Part shown: positions 46,351-57,900 of the stretch, one piece after another | Numbering within the stretch: the first letter of the stretch is position 1 | Layout of the letters: each line of letters begins with the position of its first letter | DNA from: Brachypodius melanocephalos | Taxonomy: Eukaryota > Chordata > Aves > Passeriformes > Pycnonotidae | Assembly: GCA_013398615.1 (NCBI GenBank) | Contig: VZSR01000520.1 | Coordinates: 36,806,563 to 36,870,562 of the forward strand | Length of the DNA stretch: 64,000 nt | Reading direction: 5' to 3' | Made by a program: the position numbers and the translations under genes | The notes under the pieces: model-generated | What the model was told of the DNA's origin: nothing | What the model saw: the letters and a program-made list of their open reading frames with translations, nothing else | The model's database searches: none

Positions 46351-48334
46351 CCACGGTAGTCGCTTGGGAAGGGGAGTGAGAGTCAGAATTTCTAACCATG
46401 GTGAAAATGTACTGAAGGAAGAGAACATGATGACAAGGGGTGAGAAAGGGAAGGGAGTGATTGAGATCCATCCAGCTGAGTCTTTATCCCCAAGGATGAA
46501 TTAAGATGAAATAGGGGCCCGGAGCCATAAAAACTTCAGGAGTACTTTAAAAATAATGCTCCTCTGCTAAAACATATCATCTTAGCCACACACTTTGCTT
46601 TAGTCTTTGTTGATCTTTCTTCTTTAGACCCCATATAGTCTTCTCCTCTCTCTATTCTTTCTATGCACTTTTTTCCTATTTTTCCTATTCCTTCTTTTCC
46701 CATAGCTGTCTCTTCTTGCATCATGGCTATATGTGATTGTGAAGGAAACATGTAGGCTGTCGCTCATCTCAAAGCTGCTTCCTGATGCCTGCCAGATGTC
46801 GCCCATCAGTCTTTGTTAGCACCCAGTGTCTGGCAATCCATGATCAGCCCTGCTAGGTGATCTGTGATGCAGTGTCCTCCCTTGTAGTGCTCAGACCTGA
46901 AGAAATCGTTTGCCCTGGCCAGTTATCACCTCTTTGTCCAAAGGTGCCCCATTTCAATGGATAGTTAGCAAAATTTATTATCTTCTATTGGGACTCCTGT
47001 GGCAGGTGTGAAAATTTGTCCTCCTAATGCTGTTAAGTTTTAGCATGCTGTGGAGGCAGAAACAAGGAAGGAACACAAGCCACACTCCCTGAAAGGAATT
47101 TGCAGACAAAAGTGAGGGGTCAGTTTTCTGCATCCTGGAGAACGTCACAACCTGCATAACTCCAGCCTCTCATGGTCCTCCAAGACAGTGCAGTTCCCTC
47201 TTTTTTCACCTCCCTGTGTGAGGTGAGAAGAAAAGAGCTGGTGCCAGCTGGAAAAGCAGTAGGGTTTGCAACAGGGCAGTGAGTAAACAAGGAACAAAAC
47301 TCCTCTAGCAGTAAATGTACTGTGTAAACATAAACAATAGCAACAAGCAAGACACGTATTCCAAATCCGTCTCCAGTGAGAATCAATTATGTTATATCCG
47401 ATGAATCAGGGGAGGTGGCTGGTGGGAGAGAATGGGGGCCTATTATTATTTTCAAGTCAAGTCAACCAGCCAAGTCAGCAAACAAAAGCATTTTCTGTCT
47501 TTTTCTCTCTGTCTTGTTGATGGCCCCCTCTTCTCTCTCTTCCTTGGCAAATTTCCTGCAGCTTCCCCACCCAGCAGTAGTTATATACATCTGAATAACA
47601 CTGCAGTTCAAACACCAAAAGAATTGTTTTCCTATGGTTTCTGAATGTCTTTTCTATTTTCTTGTATTCATAATCCTGGCGTAAGCAGTGCTTACAGAAA
47701 ACTCAAGCATGAGACTATCTACATGTGTGTGTGTACGTGTGTATGTGCTCATATGTACATGAACACATGTGGTCAAGAAGGCAAGAAAATACTGCTACAG
47801 ATTATTAATGAAATAATTATAGGTATTTCTTTTATACTTGTGGTTGCAAAAAGAGAGGTTTTATTCTTGTATCTGCACATCACAAACTCCTACTAACACA
47901 CACACAGAGGTTTTCTTCTGTATCCCCAAAATCACAAAATGGGAAATGAAAAGGGGAGGAGGAGAAAGAGACAATTGCTGGAAATTATTGTCTCTTAGGG
48001 TGTTCTTTAATAATAAGAGAGGAGCCCCACTTTGAACTCTTGATTCTTTGCCAGAGAACAAAAACCTCAAAGCATTTTGCTACCTTTAATTGTATTACTC
48101 TTCTAGTAATCAATAAAGATAAAAAAAGATCATTCTATGTACAATATGAAATCACACAGTGTCTGACTATGTGGAGATAGATTCCACTTATCTGTCTCTA
48201 GGGGTAGCTTCACTTATAGGAGAAAACTCAATTTTTATTTGGATTTTAAAAATGTTTCAAATTATTCAGTCAATGCTACATGCATATTAAAAGATTTATT
48301 ACCAAATATTCTCATCTTGATGTACTGGATCTAT

Positions 48335-48390
48335 GCACCCAATTCCCACTAATGTTAATGGAGCCACATCTGTAAATCCCTGCACATCAA
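48335..48390. repeat. Ancient amniote repeat relic, tentative
   Basis: The order 'CACCCAATTCCCACTAATGT', 'TAATGGAGCCACATCTGTAA' and 'ATCCCTGCACA' resembles the ancient pattern CAATTCCCATTGAC-TTAATGGAG(T)...CACCTGTAAATCC. Short and diverged. Confidence 0.4.
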
Positions 48391-49509
48391 AGCCAGTCAG
48401 TAGCCATAAGTATTGCAAATACATAGGTAGCTGGATAAATAGCACAAAGATTAACCACCTCTGGAATTGCTGGTTTTTATTTCTTTGTGTAAACCTTGGT
48501 CTCATCTTTCTAAGGACTCAAGATGAGTTGTAAGAAGCTGAATGCATCCTGGCCAACATCCCCCACACTTCAGCAGGGGTGTTGAAGGGAGACACCTGAC
48601 TGCTGAGTGGTGGCACCCACTCTAATTGAAGAGGAGAGGGGAAAAGGTGCCTCCACAGGGTGACTCAGATTTTAGGGGGGCTGAGTCATCCCCACAGGTG
48701 CCTGTTTCTCTCCACTGACTGTTAACTGGGGGTGTATAAAGAGATGGTAATTTGAGCACCTGAAGGAAGATAGGTCACATCAGGCCTTAAAGTACTAAAC
48801 CCCCATTCCAGTCCTCTGGTATGGGGTGATGTGGGTACTCCTGCTCAGGAAATAGGCTGCTCACTCCATCCTGGGGTGCCTATTAGCCCCTCATGTTAAA
48901 AGTGCTTGGAGAAAGGGCAACCATCCCTTCTTTCTCATTCCCACCAATATTAAAAACCCCACATTCACATATTAAAGCCAAGATTTTCAAACATGGATTG
49001 CTAACATTTAAACCTTAAATCTGTGGATGGAATTCGTAAAAGCAGCTTGGATTTCAGTCCTCCAGAACTGTATTTTGGTTAATTATCTAACCCTAGGCAT
49101 CCATGCTTTGTAAAGTTTTTGGATCATGTTTTAAAATTAAGAGAAAACAAGTGTATTGTTATAATTAATAATATTATTAATAGCTTTATTAATTCAAATG
49201 TCAAAATATATGACAATATTAACTGCAATTAAAGTAAATTAATATACTAGCAATAAAGTTATATACAACTGCACATACCATGCTGGAACTCAAAGTAAAC
49301 AAATTCGTGTTTTAAAGTGAAAAAAGAATGAGGTAGAAAAAATAATAATCATGGGGACAATAACTATATTAATTGTCAGAAGAGAATACAGCTGCAATAA
49401 AATCAAAAGGAGTGTGTACAGTGAAAGATGAGTGGGATGATTAGAGCACAGACAAGCTAATAAATGTTAATTAATAACACCATTCTGAAACTTCCATTTC
49501 TTATCCCTA

Positions 49510-49695
49510 GATTCACAAGTGCCTTACAAAGGAAGCATCATTAGCCCCATTAAGCAGAGGAAGGAGGAAGAGGCACAGAGTAATGAAGTACAGTGGCCAG
49601 CATCACCCAAGGGTACAGCTGCACAAACAAGTTACAGCAAGTTAAATTAGAGGATATATTAAGGGAGTCAGATGCTCTGCTCTAACTTCCTATTT
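49510..49695 (-). repeat. MIR-type core-SINE relic
   Basis: Plus-strand order matches the reverse complement of MIR-like SINEs: 'AAGTGCCTTACAAAGGAAGC', 'ATCATTAGCCCCATTAAGCA', 'GAGGCACAGAGTAATGAAGT', 'CAGCATCACCCAAGGGTACA', 'GGGAGTCAGATGCTCTGCTC' and 'TAACTT'. It is the best preserved of the four MIR-type relics in this window, all four of which lie in the same orientation. Confidence 0.65.
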
Positions 49696-49964
49696 GTCTT
49701 TGCTCTTGGCCTGCAGAAAATGAAAGTCATCTTACCTCAGGTCTAATGAAAAGACTAAGCCTCTTCTCTGACTGCAGGAGGGCAAAAGTGAGTACCTGAT
49801 ACCATGAAACCACACTGGCTAACTTGCTCTAATGCCATCAAAAACCTGGCTAGTCTGTGAGATGGCAGCGATAATTTTGTGAGGTTCTGCTAACATTGGG
49901 ATGAGTGTGGTATATAAATGGAAAGGGCTGACGGGAAAGGAAGGTTCCGGGGGTGAGATACATC
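49696..49964. other. Short unique stretch
   Basis: No recognised feature. It may include the lost 3' untranslated end of the LINE relic that starts just to the right, since that element reads leftward. Confidence 0.4.
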
Positions 49965-50424
49965 GTGTAGTTCAGCACAGAAAAGTCAAAATCTGTTGCA
50001 GATCTGCGATGTGACAGTAGGGTTCCAGGAAAAGCAGGTGGTGTGGGAACGCAGCTCCCCATTAGGGCAGGGCTCGAAGAGAAGGGGATCAGTCATAGCC
50101 AGAGCCTTTATTACTTAAAGCTTTGAAATCTAAAAGGGCCAACTTAAAATCAACCTGCCACTTTGGAGGCTTGCAGCGTGGAGAATGCAGCGTGGTGTAA
50201 AGCGTTGCTGCTGGCTCACAGGGCTGAGCACACGTGCTGCCGTGCTCAGAGCAAGCAGTGCTGAACAGCCTGGCTCTAAGCTCCACTAAGAGGGTATTGC
50301 AGCAATTGAGCTTGCTGGTAACAAGGTCTGCACTGCTATATTTGTGATAGGCTTGGGATAAACTGAGCACACAGCCGGTGCCTATAGCAGAGCTGGAGGA
50401 GGGGGAAAAGAACCTCTTTGACAC
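49965..50424 (-). pseudogene. Old L2/Rex/CR1-like LINE, reverse transcriptase C-terminus, broken
   Basis: Two minus-strand frames carry the hallmarks of the end of a non-LTR retrotransposon ORF2. The frame 50424-50089 has 'LVTSKLNCCNTLLVEL', matching the family motif VTSRLDYCNALLxGLP, and later 'VDFKLALLDFKAL', matching FKxLLLxFKAL. The frame 50062-49850 begins with a 'PPAF..TLLSHRRSATDFDFS' stretch, matching the final AAPxLWNSLPxxLRSATxFxxFK motif. The two lie in different frames, and the roughly 50 residues usually found between them are mostly missing, so there is at least one frameshift and a deletion. The L2, Rex and CR1-like clades share these motifs; I cannot choose among them. Its age seems far greater than that of the CR1 tails here. 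Confidence 0.72.
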
Positions 50425-53400
50425 CAGGGCTGGAAACCTGGCTTCAGCTTGAGCAATGGCAAAACTCCATTTACTTCAGCTTGAGCCTGTGTTTGCCAGG
50501 TACTTTTCATGGAGTACAGTGTCCTAACACAGTACAAGGACACACCCAGCCCATGGCCTCTGAAACACAATTCTTCAAAGTGCAGGGCAACATAATAGAA
50601 ATAATTCCAACTAGTGCCATCATCCAACACCTGCTTTTATCAACTCAAAGAAGAAATGTCTCCAGCTGCAGAACGTCACTCTCCTCCTCTATGACTGAAA
50701 TAGAAATCAGGGGAATGATGGCATAGGATTCCATATAAATTTTATTAAAATATTGAGTCTTTATTTTATTGTTCATCTGTTTTGATCTGTCCCAACTTAC
50801 TGCCTTTCTCACACTGTAAAATCTGGGAGAAGATCTGGAACAGACTGCATTTTCCCACACACATTTTCCAGAGGCTCATTCTTATTTTGAAAACCTCTTC
50901 ATCTGAAATTCCAAACCCTTGGTCCCAGTCAAAGCTAATAACATGAAGTTCGAGTCAGAGAAATCTTCACTTTTTAATGCTCTCCTATGAGTCTCACATT
51001 CTTCCGTGTTCCACATCAGGCAAATGCCTAAATTTTCATTTGACTGTGGAAACTGCACAGGCACTGTCTGTCCTGGCCCTTTTGTTCTCCCTGATTCTCC
51101 TGACATTTTTTTAGTGGTTTTCTGTTGGGGGATTGATGCAGTAAGTACATTTAGGGAAATCCAAAGGGTTTTGGTTGCTCAGAGGAAAGCAGCTCAAGGG
51201 TTATTCCAGGGCAACCCTATCCTGAAGGAGCTGTGTAGGCAGTTCCTCCCCACTCACAGCACAATGGCCTGCTGGGTTTTCTCTTGCAGTGGGGTCTCTG
51301 AACAGTCAGTGTGAGTGCCAGGCACTTCCAGAGCCCCATCAGAGTGCTGGACATCTGTTATGCTCCTTGCCAGAGCCCACTGTGCTCCTGAGAAGCCCTG
51401 GCAGGATTCTCAGCTGGGAGATTAGCATTAGATCAGAAAACCAGGGACCCATATACCTCTTGTGGCTTAAGCTAGGCATCCATGGGCTTTGGTCTTGCTA
51501 AGCTTAGGTGGTAGTGAGCTAGGGATTTGAAGATCAAAAATTGAGTGTTAGACAGGATTTAGATATGCAGGTCTTCTCTGGATTGAGTCCTTTGTCTAAC
51601 CTTTTTGGCTAACATCATTTACCGCTCAAGAATAGGCATCCTGAAATGCTGTGGTCTGCCGTGTCAGCCACAAATTAGTGATCGTAAATGCATGAAAAGA
51701 AATTATCCATAAATGAGTATATTGTGTAAAGAATCTTGTGTATATATATGTGTGTGTTTGTTCATCTTGAGCAAAATGAATGCTTTTTGCACAAATAGAA
51801 AAGCATTTCTAAAAAATGAATGTGTGATACCCTATGTGAAGTCTACAGTCATAACAGGAAATCATGCATTTTCTGCAGAAAGATTTTATTTAAAAAAGCA
51901 GAGTGCATCTCATTGACCTACATTCAGCTTCCCCAGCATATACTGTACCTGCAGAACTTTTCTGCAGAGATACATTGTAGATACAGATCAAAGGGAAATG
52001 CTGGTGTCAGAATTGTCTAAATGTCCCTTTTTGGGCCTGAAATCCTAGATCATTGCCATGCATTTGCACTGACTTTATAACTTTAATCAACCTGTAAACT
52101 GTTCCTTGGACTGCTGTCTTTAAAAGCCAGGTAGGCTGTTCCTGGGGATAATGAATGTCTGTATCTATAGAGCAGACAAATGAAGGTCTCTGTTGCCTCA
52201 GAATGAAAATACCTATATTCAAAGAGCTATCTAGAATACATTGCAGTATATAAAAGTAGCAAAGTAGTTAGCATCTGTGTTAAAAGCACTGCAATCCAAA
52301 CAAAGCTAGATTCATCCCGTTCAACATATACCCTTTAATTGCTTTGTAGAACATTTGGTCCCCTGTTTAGAAAAGGCTGTGGGGGTGCTGAACATCTCCT
52401 GTCAGGGTGCTGAGTTTTATTACAGGCACATCTGCCTATTCTGACTTAGCCTGAGACCTGCCAACTCTTTTCTCACACGCCCACTGTAATGGACCTGGAT
52501 TCACAGTTGTGTCTGTGGGTGTATGGGGAGCTGTAGAGTGAGAGAAGGGAACTGCAGGGGTTAACACTGACCATTGCCATGCTGAGCTTTTAGGCACCAT
52601 TCTGCCTGCAAGAGTCACAGAGGGGCACAGCCCAGCTCTCTTATGCAGTGCCTAACGGGGTGTTTAAGAAATCAAGTTGACAAAGGAAAAATGCAAAGAG
52701 AGGAAAAATCCTTTAGAAAATAGAAAGCATATAAAACAGAAAGTATCTACAGACCCACTGTCTGTCTCCCTGTTGTGCAATCAGGTAGCTGTAGACTATA
52801 GCTTTTATTTTTGTTTGTAGTGTGTAGTGTGTAGTGTGTATAAATAGATATTCCCTTTAAGATTGTCTTTTACTACCAGACAACTTCAATAATTTGGACA
52901 GTGATGGTGTTTTCAATTATTATATACTAAAACTACTAAGGCAACAAGGCAACCACATAAAATTTCTGTTAATAAAAGGTGTTCACTGAGATTTTGTTTG
53001 GGCTTTTGTTTGTTTGTCTTCATTTGGTTTTGATTTGATGGGGGGTTTTTTGTTTGTTTGTTTTTTAAAATTTATTTTCAAAAACTTAAAATGGTAGATG
53101 AAAAAGGTAGTTACAAAATATCTTCTTACTCCAAAACTTAATAATTCAGTCTTTATAAAAAATTGTTTAAACATGGAATATTTAGGGGAAGTGCATGTCA
53201 CATAAAAATATAATTGTGAAGTGGCTCTGTATCACAAAATATTACCATTTCCAATGAGCTGTACTTGATACCAAGTCTGCACAATGGTGAGCTTCTGGAG
53301 TGAAAAAATGAACTCCTCTGAAAGTATCTTGCAGCTTACTCTTAGAACAAATTCTGTTACTTCAGTGTTGTGTCCCTGTCCTTCCATTCTCATAGAATAA

Positions 53401-54892
53401 GTCTTAGAAAATTTCCATTCATTAACCCTCAACCCCTCCCCAGAATAACAGTCTTTATTTTTTTGTGCTCCTAGTATATCAAATGTTCAAGTAAAATGGC
53501 ATTGATATATCTCTTTCTACAGTGAGTAGTACAAATTTCTCCTCCTTGCCTCTAAGTGGCTGTTCAAGGCATCCTGGATTTCTCCTGTCTCCCTGATGTC
53601 TGATCACAAGACAGATTTTAATCTCATGAATCCAGCTTCCATTGAACCTAACCATCAGCCTCTTCCTTGAAGATCAGTAAGAAACTTCTGCTGAACCATG
53701 ATACCTTTCATGAGATCTCCTTGGGTCACATTGGCTGGAGACCATAACAACTTTCCACTTTTATGACCTTTACACAATCACCTGTTCTCAGTTACCTGTT
53801 ATGAAGGCTACATCACAGGCTCTGTGCTACCTCAACCAGTGGTAAACCAACTCACTTGTTGGACACCCACATTATTAATGCATTATATAGGAATGGCACA
53901 AACACATCTAGGTGACCCAAAGAACCTGAATTTACTTTGGTGAACATAAAGAAAATGCTCCATCACTGGATAACTCCATGTACTTGATTCACCCTTAATA
54001 AGCCTAAAATCAGGCACTGAAAATTTGTTTTGTGTTAAAAAGGGAGTGGGAAGGACATGGTTCCAGAAAATAGGTGAGTAGGAAGAGAATATAAGTACTA
54101 ACGGGGTTTTTTTGGGAAGGAGTTAGGGAAGAAAAAGTGTGTAAGAAAACTTGGGAAAGATTTTTCAGAGAGAGACTCAAGTCAGGAAGGGAATATTGTA
54201 TCTTGAAAAAGACCTGAAGGCTCCCAAAGAAAACACATTTATTAACTTGTATGGCCATTCTCAAGCATTAGAAAACATAACTATGAGAAATCAGGCTATA
54301 AGAAATTAGAGACTGCTTTAAAATTTTTTCAGACCACATTAATATCAGGAAAACGGCTCAACTAGAGTCTCATCTAGGAGGGTTTTGAATCCGTAGAGCC
54401 TGGACCTCCATTATGACTCTTATAAATTGTTGTCTCTTGTCCACAGATTGCGTTGCAGTAATTTGTATTTATTTTATCATCAAATGTTTTAAAAATCTTG
54501 CTTTTGGTCACTGACTATTTAAAGGAAAATGGCCTTTCCAAACATGATTGAAGGAAGTAAAATATACAAAGTGATTTAAAGGAAACATGAATGACATAGA
54601 GAAGAAGGATTTGACTGCTAGAGTCAAATTTTCTTGTTTTGGTATATTTTGCAAGTGATACAGTTTGAGAATTAGAGCACTGTCAATATGTGCTATAAAG
54701 CTGCATGTCCTTTAAGAGGATAATGCTCCACTAGACCTTTTGCCACAAATTACTCTATATAATTGGACCTAAGATCACAAAGAGTGCACATTTACAAGAT
54801 AAATTGAAAATTAATGAACAAATAATATAGTAATTACCAAATCTTTATTATTTGAAGAATATACACACTATGGGGTCTATTTCTTTCTCAAT
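50425..54892. other. Unique sequence, no gene seen
   Basis: No recognised gene. Contains a (TAGTGTG)3 mini-repeat at about 52817-52840 and a GT-rich patch at about 52990-53065. Overlapping frames on both strands at 50.4-51.5 kb (up to 102 codons) have no domain. Confidence 0.45.
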
Positions 54893-54950
54893 GAGCATGT
54901 GTAACCCCCATTAATTTTAATGGGAGTTAAGCGTGCACATCAAAGGAAGA
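54893..54950. repeat. Ancient amniote repeat relic with palindromic core
   Basis: 'GAGCATGTGTAACCCCCATT', 'AATTTTAATGGGAGTTAAGC' and 'GTGCACATCAAAGGAAGA' match the familiar amniote pattern GTGTAACTCCCATTGACTTCAATGGGAGTTA(C)GCGTGCACATCAAGG. The core CCCATTAA (54907-54914) and TTAATGGG (54917-54924) form perfect 8-bp arms. Confidence 0.6.
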
Positions 54951-57900
54951 ATTAACTCATGATTTTAAAACTGACTACTAAGATTAAGACCTGCACTTTT
55001 GGCTTTGAGTTGAAAATGTGGCATATCTTTTGATATTTATCTCTTTTTAATTGTGTATTTGTAGCTGAACCAATTTGCAAATCATTGTTATCCCTATCAG
55101 TACAAGGCAAAGATAAATTGCATTATATACCCTACTTCTTGGACTCCTTGATGTTCTTTTCTGATTAAATTGAACTGTACTAGCAGTATCATAATTAATA
55201 ATCTATGCTGATCAAATTGGTAGTGCTAAGGCTGTTTGGTATCTGATGGCAGTGAAAAATTGTTGAAGCAAGGTGTGTCATATGTTGGTTTTTTTCACTA
55301 ATGTGAGAAATTTACAATTAATAATACTGAATCATGGAGATTTTCAGATAATGTGAACCTTGCAGTTTACATCTGGATGATGTAAAAACCACCCAGTTTA
55401 AAAAGATTTCTGAGGCAATTCATGAACTCTGACGTTAAGCATATGTAAAAAGGATTCTACTCCTTAGAAAGAGATTATAAGATTCTCAGATGAAGCTTTC
55501 AGTCCCAAATGAATTGGTGCCAATTGTCCTTTCTAACTCTCATCTCAGGGAAATTATATTTTTTGTGTCCTTCTACAGTTATCCAGTAATTAATATTAGT
55601 GAAATGGCTTATGCAGCTGTGCATAGCCTTTTCTTAAACCAACATGAGTTAAATGCATACAGATAAAAAACTTCTAACTTACTTTTTGAAAACAGAAATT
55701 CAAAGGTTTTTTTTTTCAAATGAATTATCTTTTTTACACTATGTAGGTGGTGAAAAGCTCAGAAACATGACTAACAAGAAGGTGACCATTGTGATCTTAA
55801 TATCAGAGTTGAAGAAACTGCAAAAAATAAAAGAAGAAGGGGAAAAATTTAAATTTTTTTTTCCTTTTATGTGGGCTGTATTTCTTTTTATATTTAGAAA
55901 ACTTACCCTAGTAGGAGATTGAAATATATATGTTTTATATTCTGTCCATTTCTCTTTAGATTATTACAAAGTAGAAAAGTTTTCCATTTGTTTGGCTGTG
56001 TGAACATACAACTGAAGGGGTGCACTCACAAAAATATCTATCCACAAAGCTATGGCCACTGAATAGTCCTTTTAAATTTCCGTTAATTTTATTATTTTAT
56101 TCATCTATTCATTTAATTTTAAATATTTCAAACTGTTGCAGCTTGTAGCTGCCATTTTCAATGCCTCAGTTTTGTCCCATTTCCAACTGGAGAGCGAGAT
56201 TAGGGGAAGGAAGCCCTAGGTCTCAGTAGTGGAAATCAGTCAAAATAATTTAAATCTTATCCACTTTATTTTGTCAACAGTAACTAATTATGGAAGGCTC
56301 CCCCACATTTCTGTGCACACTGTAAGATCCCACACTGGATAATATTTACAAAACCTTCAAGCTGAAATGGGGCACTCAGTGTCATTAGTCAGTTATTACA
56401 GTGCAAAGCGGGGTCTTGCTGTCCTCTCAGTATAGAAATTACATTTGAGATAAGAGAGCTTCACTGTTTTGCCACATCTGAATCAGAGGATGAGAATTTA
56501 GACTCTGATCAAAAAGAGAGTGTTCTGAGTGACATCTGTGGCAGTTTTTGAATAGTCAGTAATGTGAAAAAGGTTCAGCAAGGAGACTATTTTCTTGAGA
56601 GAAAAAATAATTGTGAACTATCAAAATGAGGGTTAGATGAAACAACTTAAAGAAAAAAATCATGAAAGGGTATCCAGAGAAACTGAAGTATAATAATTTT
56701 TAAACATGTGCTTGAAGATGTATGGTAGTTTTGCTGGTATATTCAACCAAGATAAAGTTTCAGAAGGGAAACACTAAACCTGTGGAGGGTCACTCAGCTA
56801 ATTAAGGGGATGGAGCTAAAAATGAAGAGATGTTAATTGAGTTTTTTGTTAAACTTTCAGAAGAAAAAGCTAAAGAGGAAGTCCAGCTAGAGCACACATG
56901 CAGCTCAGATGCAGCTAAAGGGAAGACAGAGAAGACAAAGTGAGTTTTTTTCTCAGAGACTTACAGCAAAAGGATGAGAGACTTAAGAGTAAGGGAAAAC
57001 TCAGTTGAATATAATGAAAAGTTTTCACAAGAAAAGTGGTTAAACACTGGGATTGTATCTAAGATAGGCTATCTATACAGGTTTCTACTTATTAAATAAA
57101 TCTATATTTCCACAAAAATCTTCAAGATGAAGACAATTTTTAAAAAATATTCACAAAAAAGCTTGTGAATTAACATCCAACTTTGTGCACTTGTAAAGCT
57201 GTGCTGTATGTACATTAAGTACACTGGTGAAGATATTACCCATGAAATCTATGATCTTTACAATAAAGAAAGTTATATATAAAAGCAAGAAAATATAACT
57301 TAGAAAGACCTCCACAAAAATACTATATTTTATTTAGTTGACTTCTACATGATTACTTATGCAAAATTAACAATCATTACCTTTCAATGGAGGTGAGGGT
57401 ATAATTAAAGTTATATTTTTCACCTAAATGTGGTTAGTACTTAATAATAGCTTTAAAATGCTAGTGAATGTGAAAGGAAAAGAGTGTGTTGTGTTGGAAA
57501 GCAGAAGTGTTTCTTTGTTATGTTTTTTATTGGCTCACAATTCAAACAACCATTTGCTGAGAACAGTATCCAGTGCCTGGTATTTTTTATTTGGAGATCT
57601 GGATGAATTAATACCCAAACAGAATATTTGCTTCCAAAAAATCTTGGGGTCATTTTGTAATGTTTACAGTACTGACTGCCTCTGAGTTAAAGGGATGGAT
57701 TACATTTTTCATGGTAAAAAGAGTCCCAGAATTTGAATTTCCAAACTGGGTCCCTCTGGTCTTCAGATAATGACCTGAGTTTCTGAAGAACAGCCATCAA
57801 AGCTTCAAATCACCAATCCTAAGAATTTTCCCATCAAATGACTTTATTTAGTGCCACTGTAATCATTTGGCTCTTTGCCATTGTCTTCATTAGGCTCGCT

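Larger units (their letters stand above)
41886..49509. other. Unique AT-rich sequence, faint ancient repeats
   Basis: No gene recognised. An octamer ATTTGCAT lies at 42143-42150. A CpG-bearing patch at 46291-46370 contains what looks like a decayed amniote repeat (separate entry). Alternating purine-pyrimidine GT/AC sequence lies at about 47723-47770. A very AT-rich stretch with many TTAAT/ATTAA motifs lies at 49137-49260, a possible matrix-attachment-type region. Open frames are all under 100 codons with no domain seen. Confidence 0.45.
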
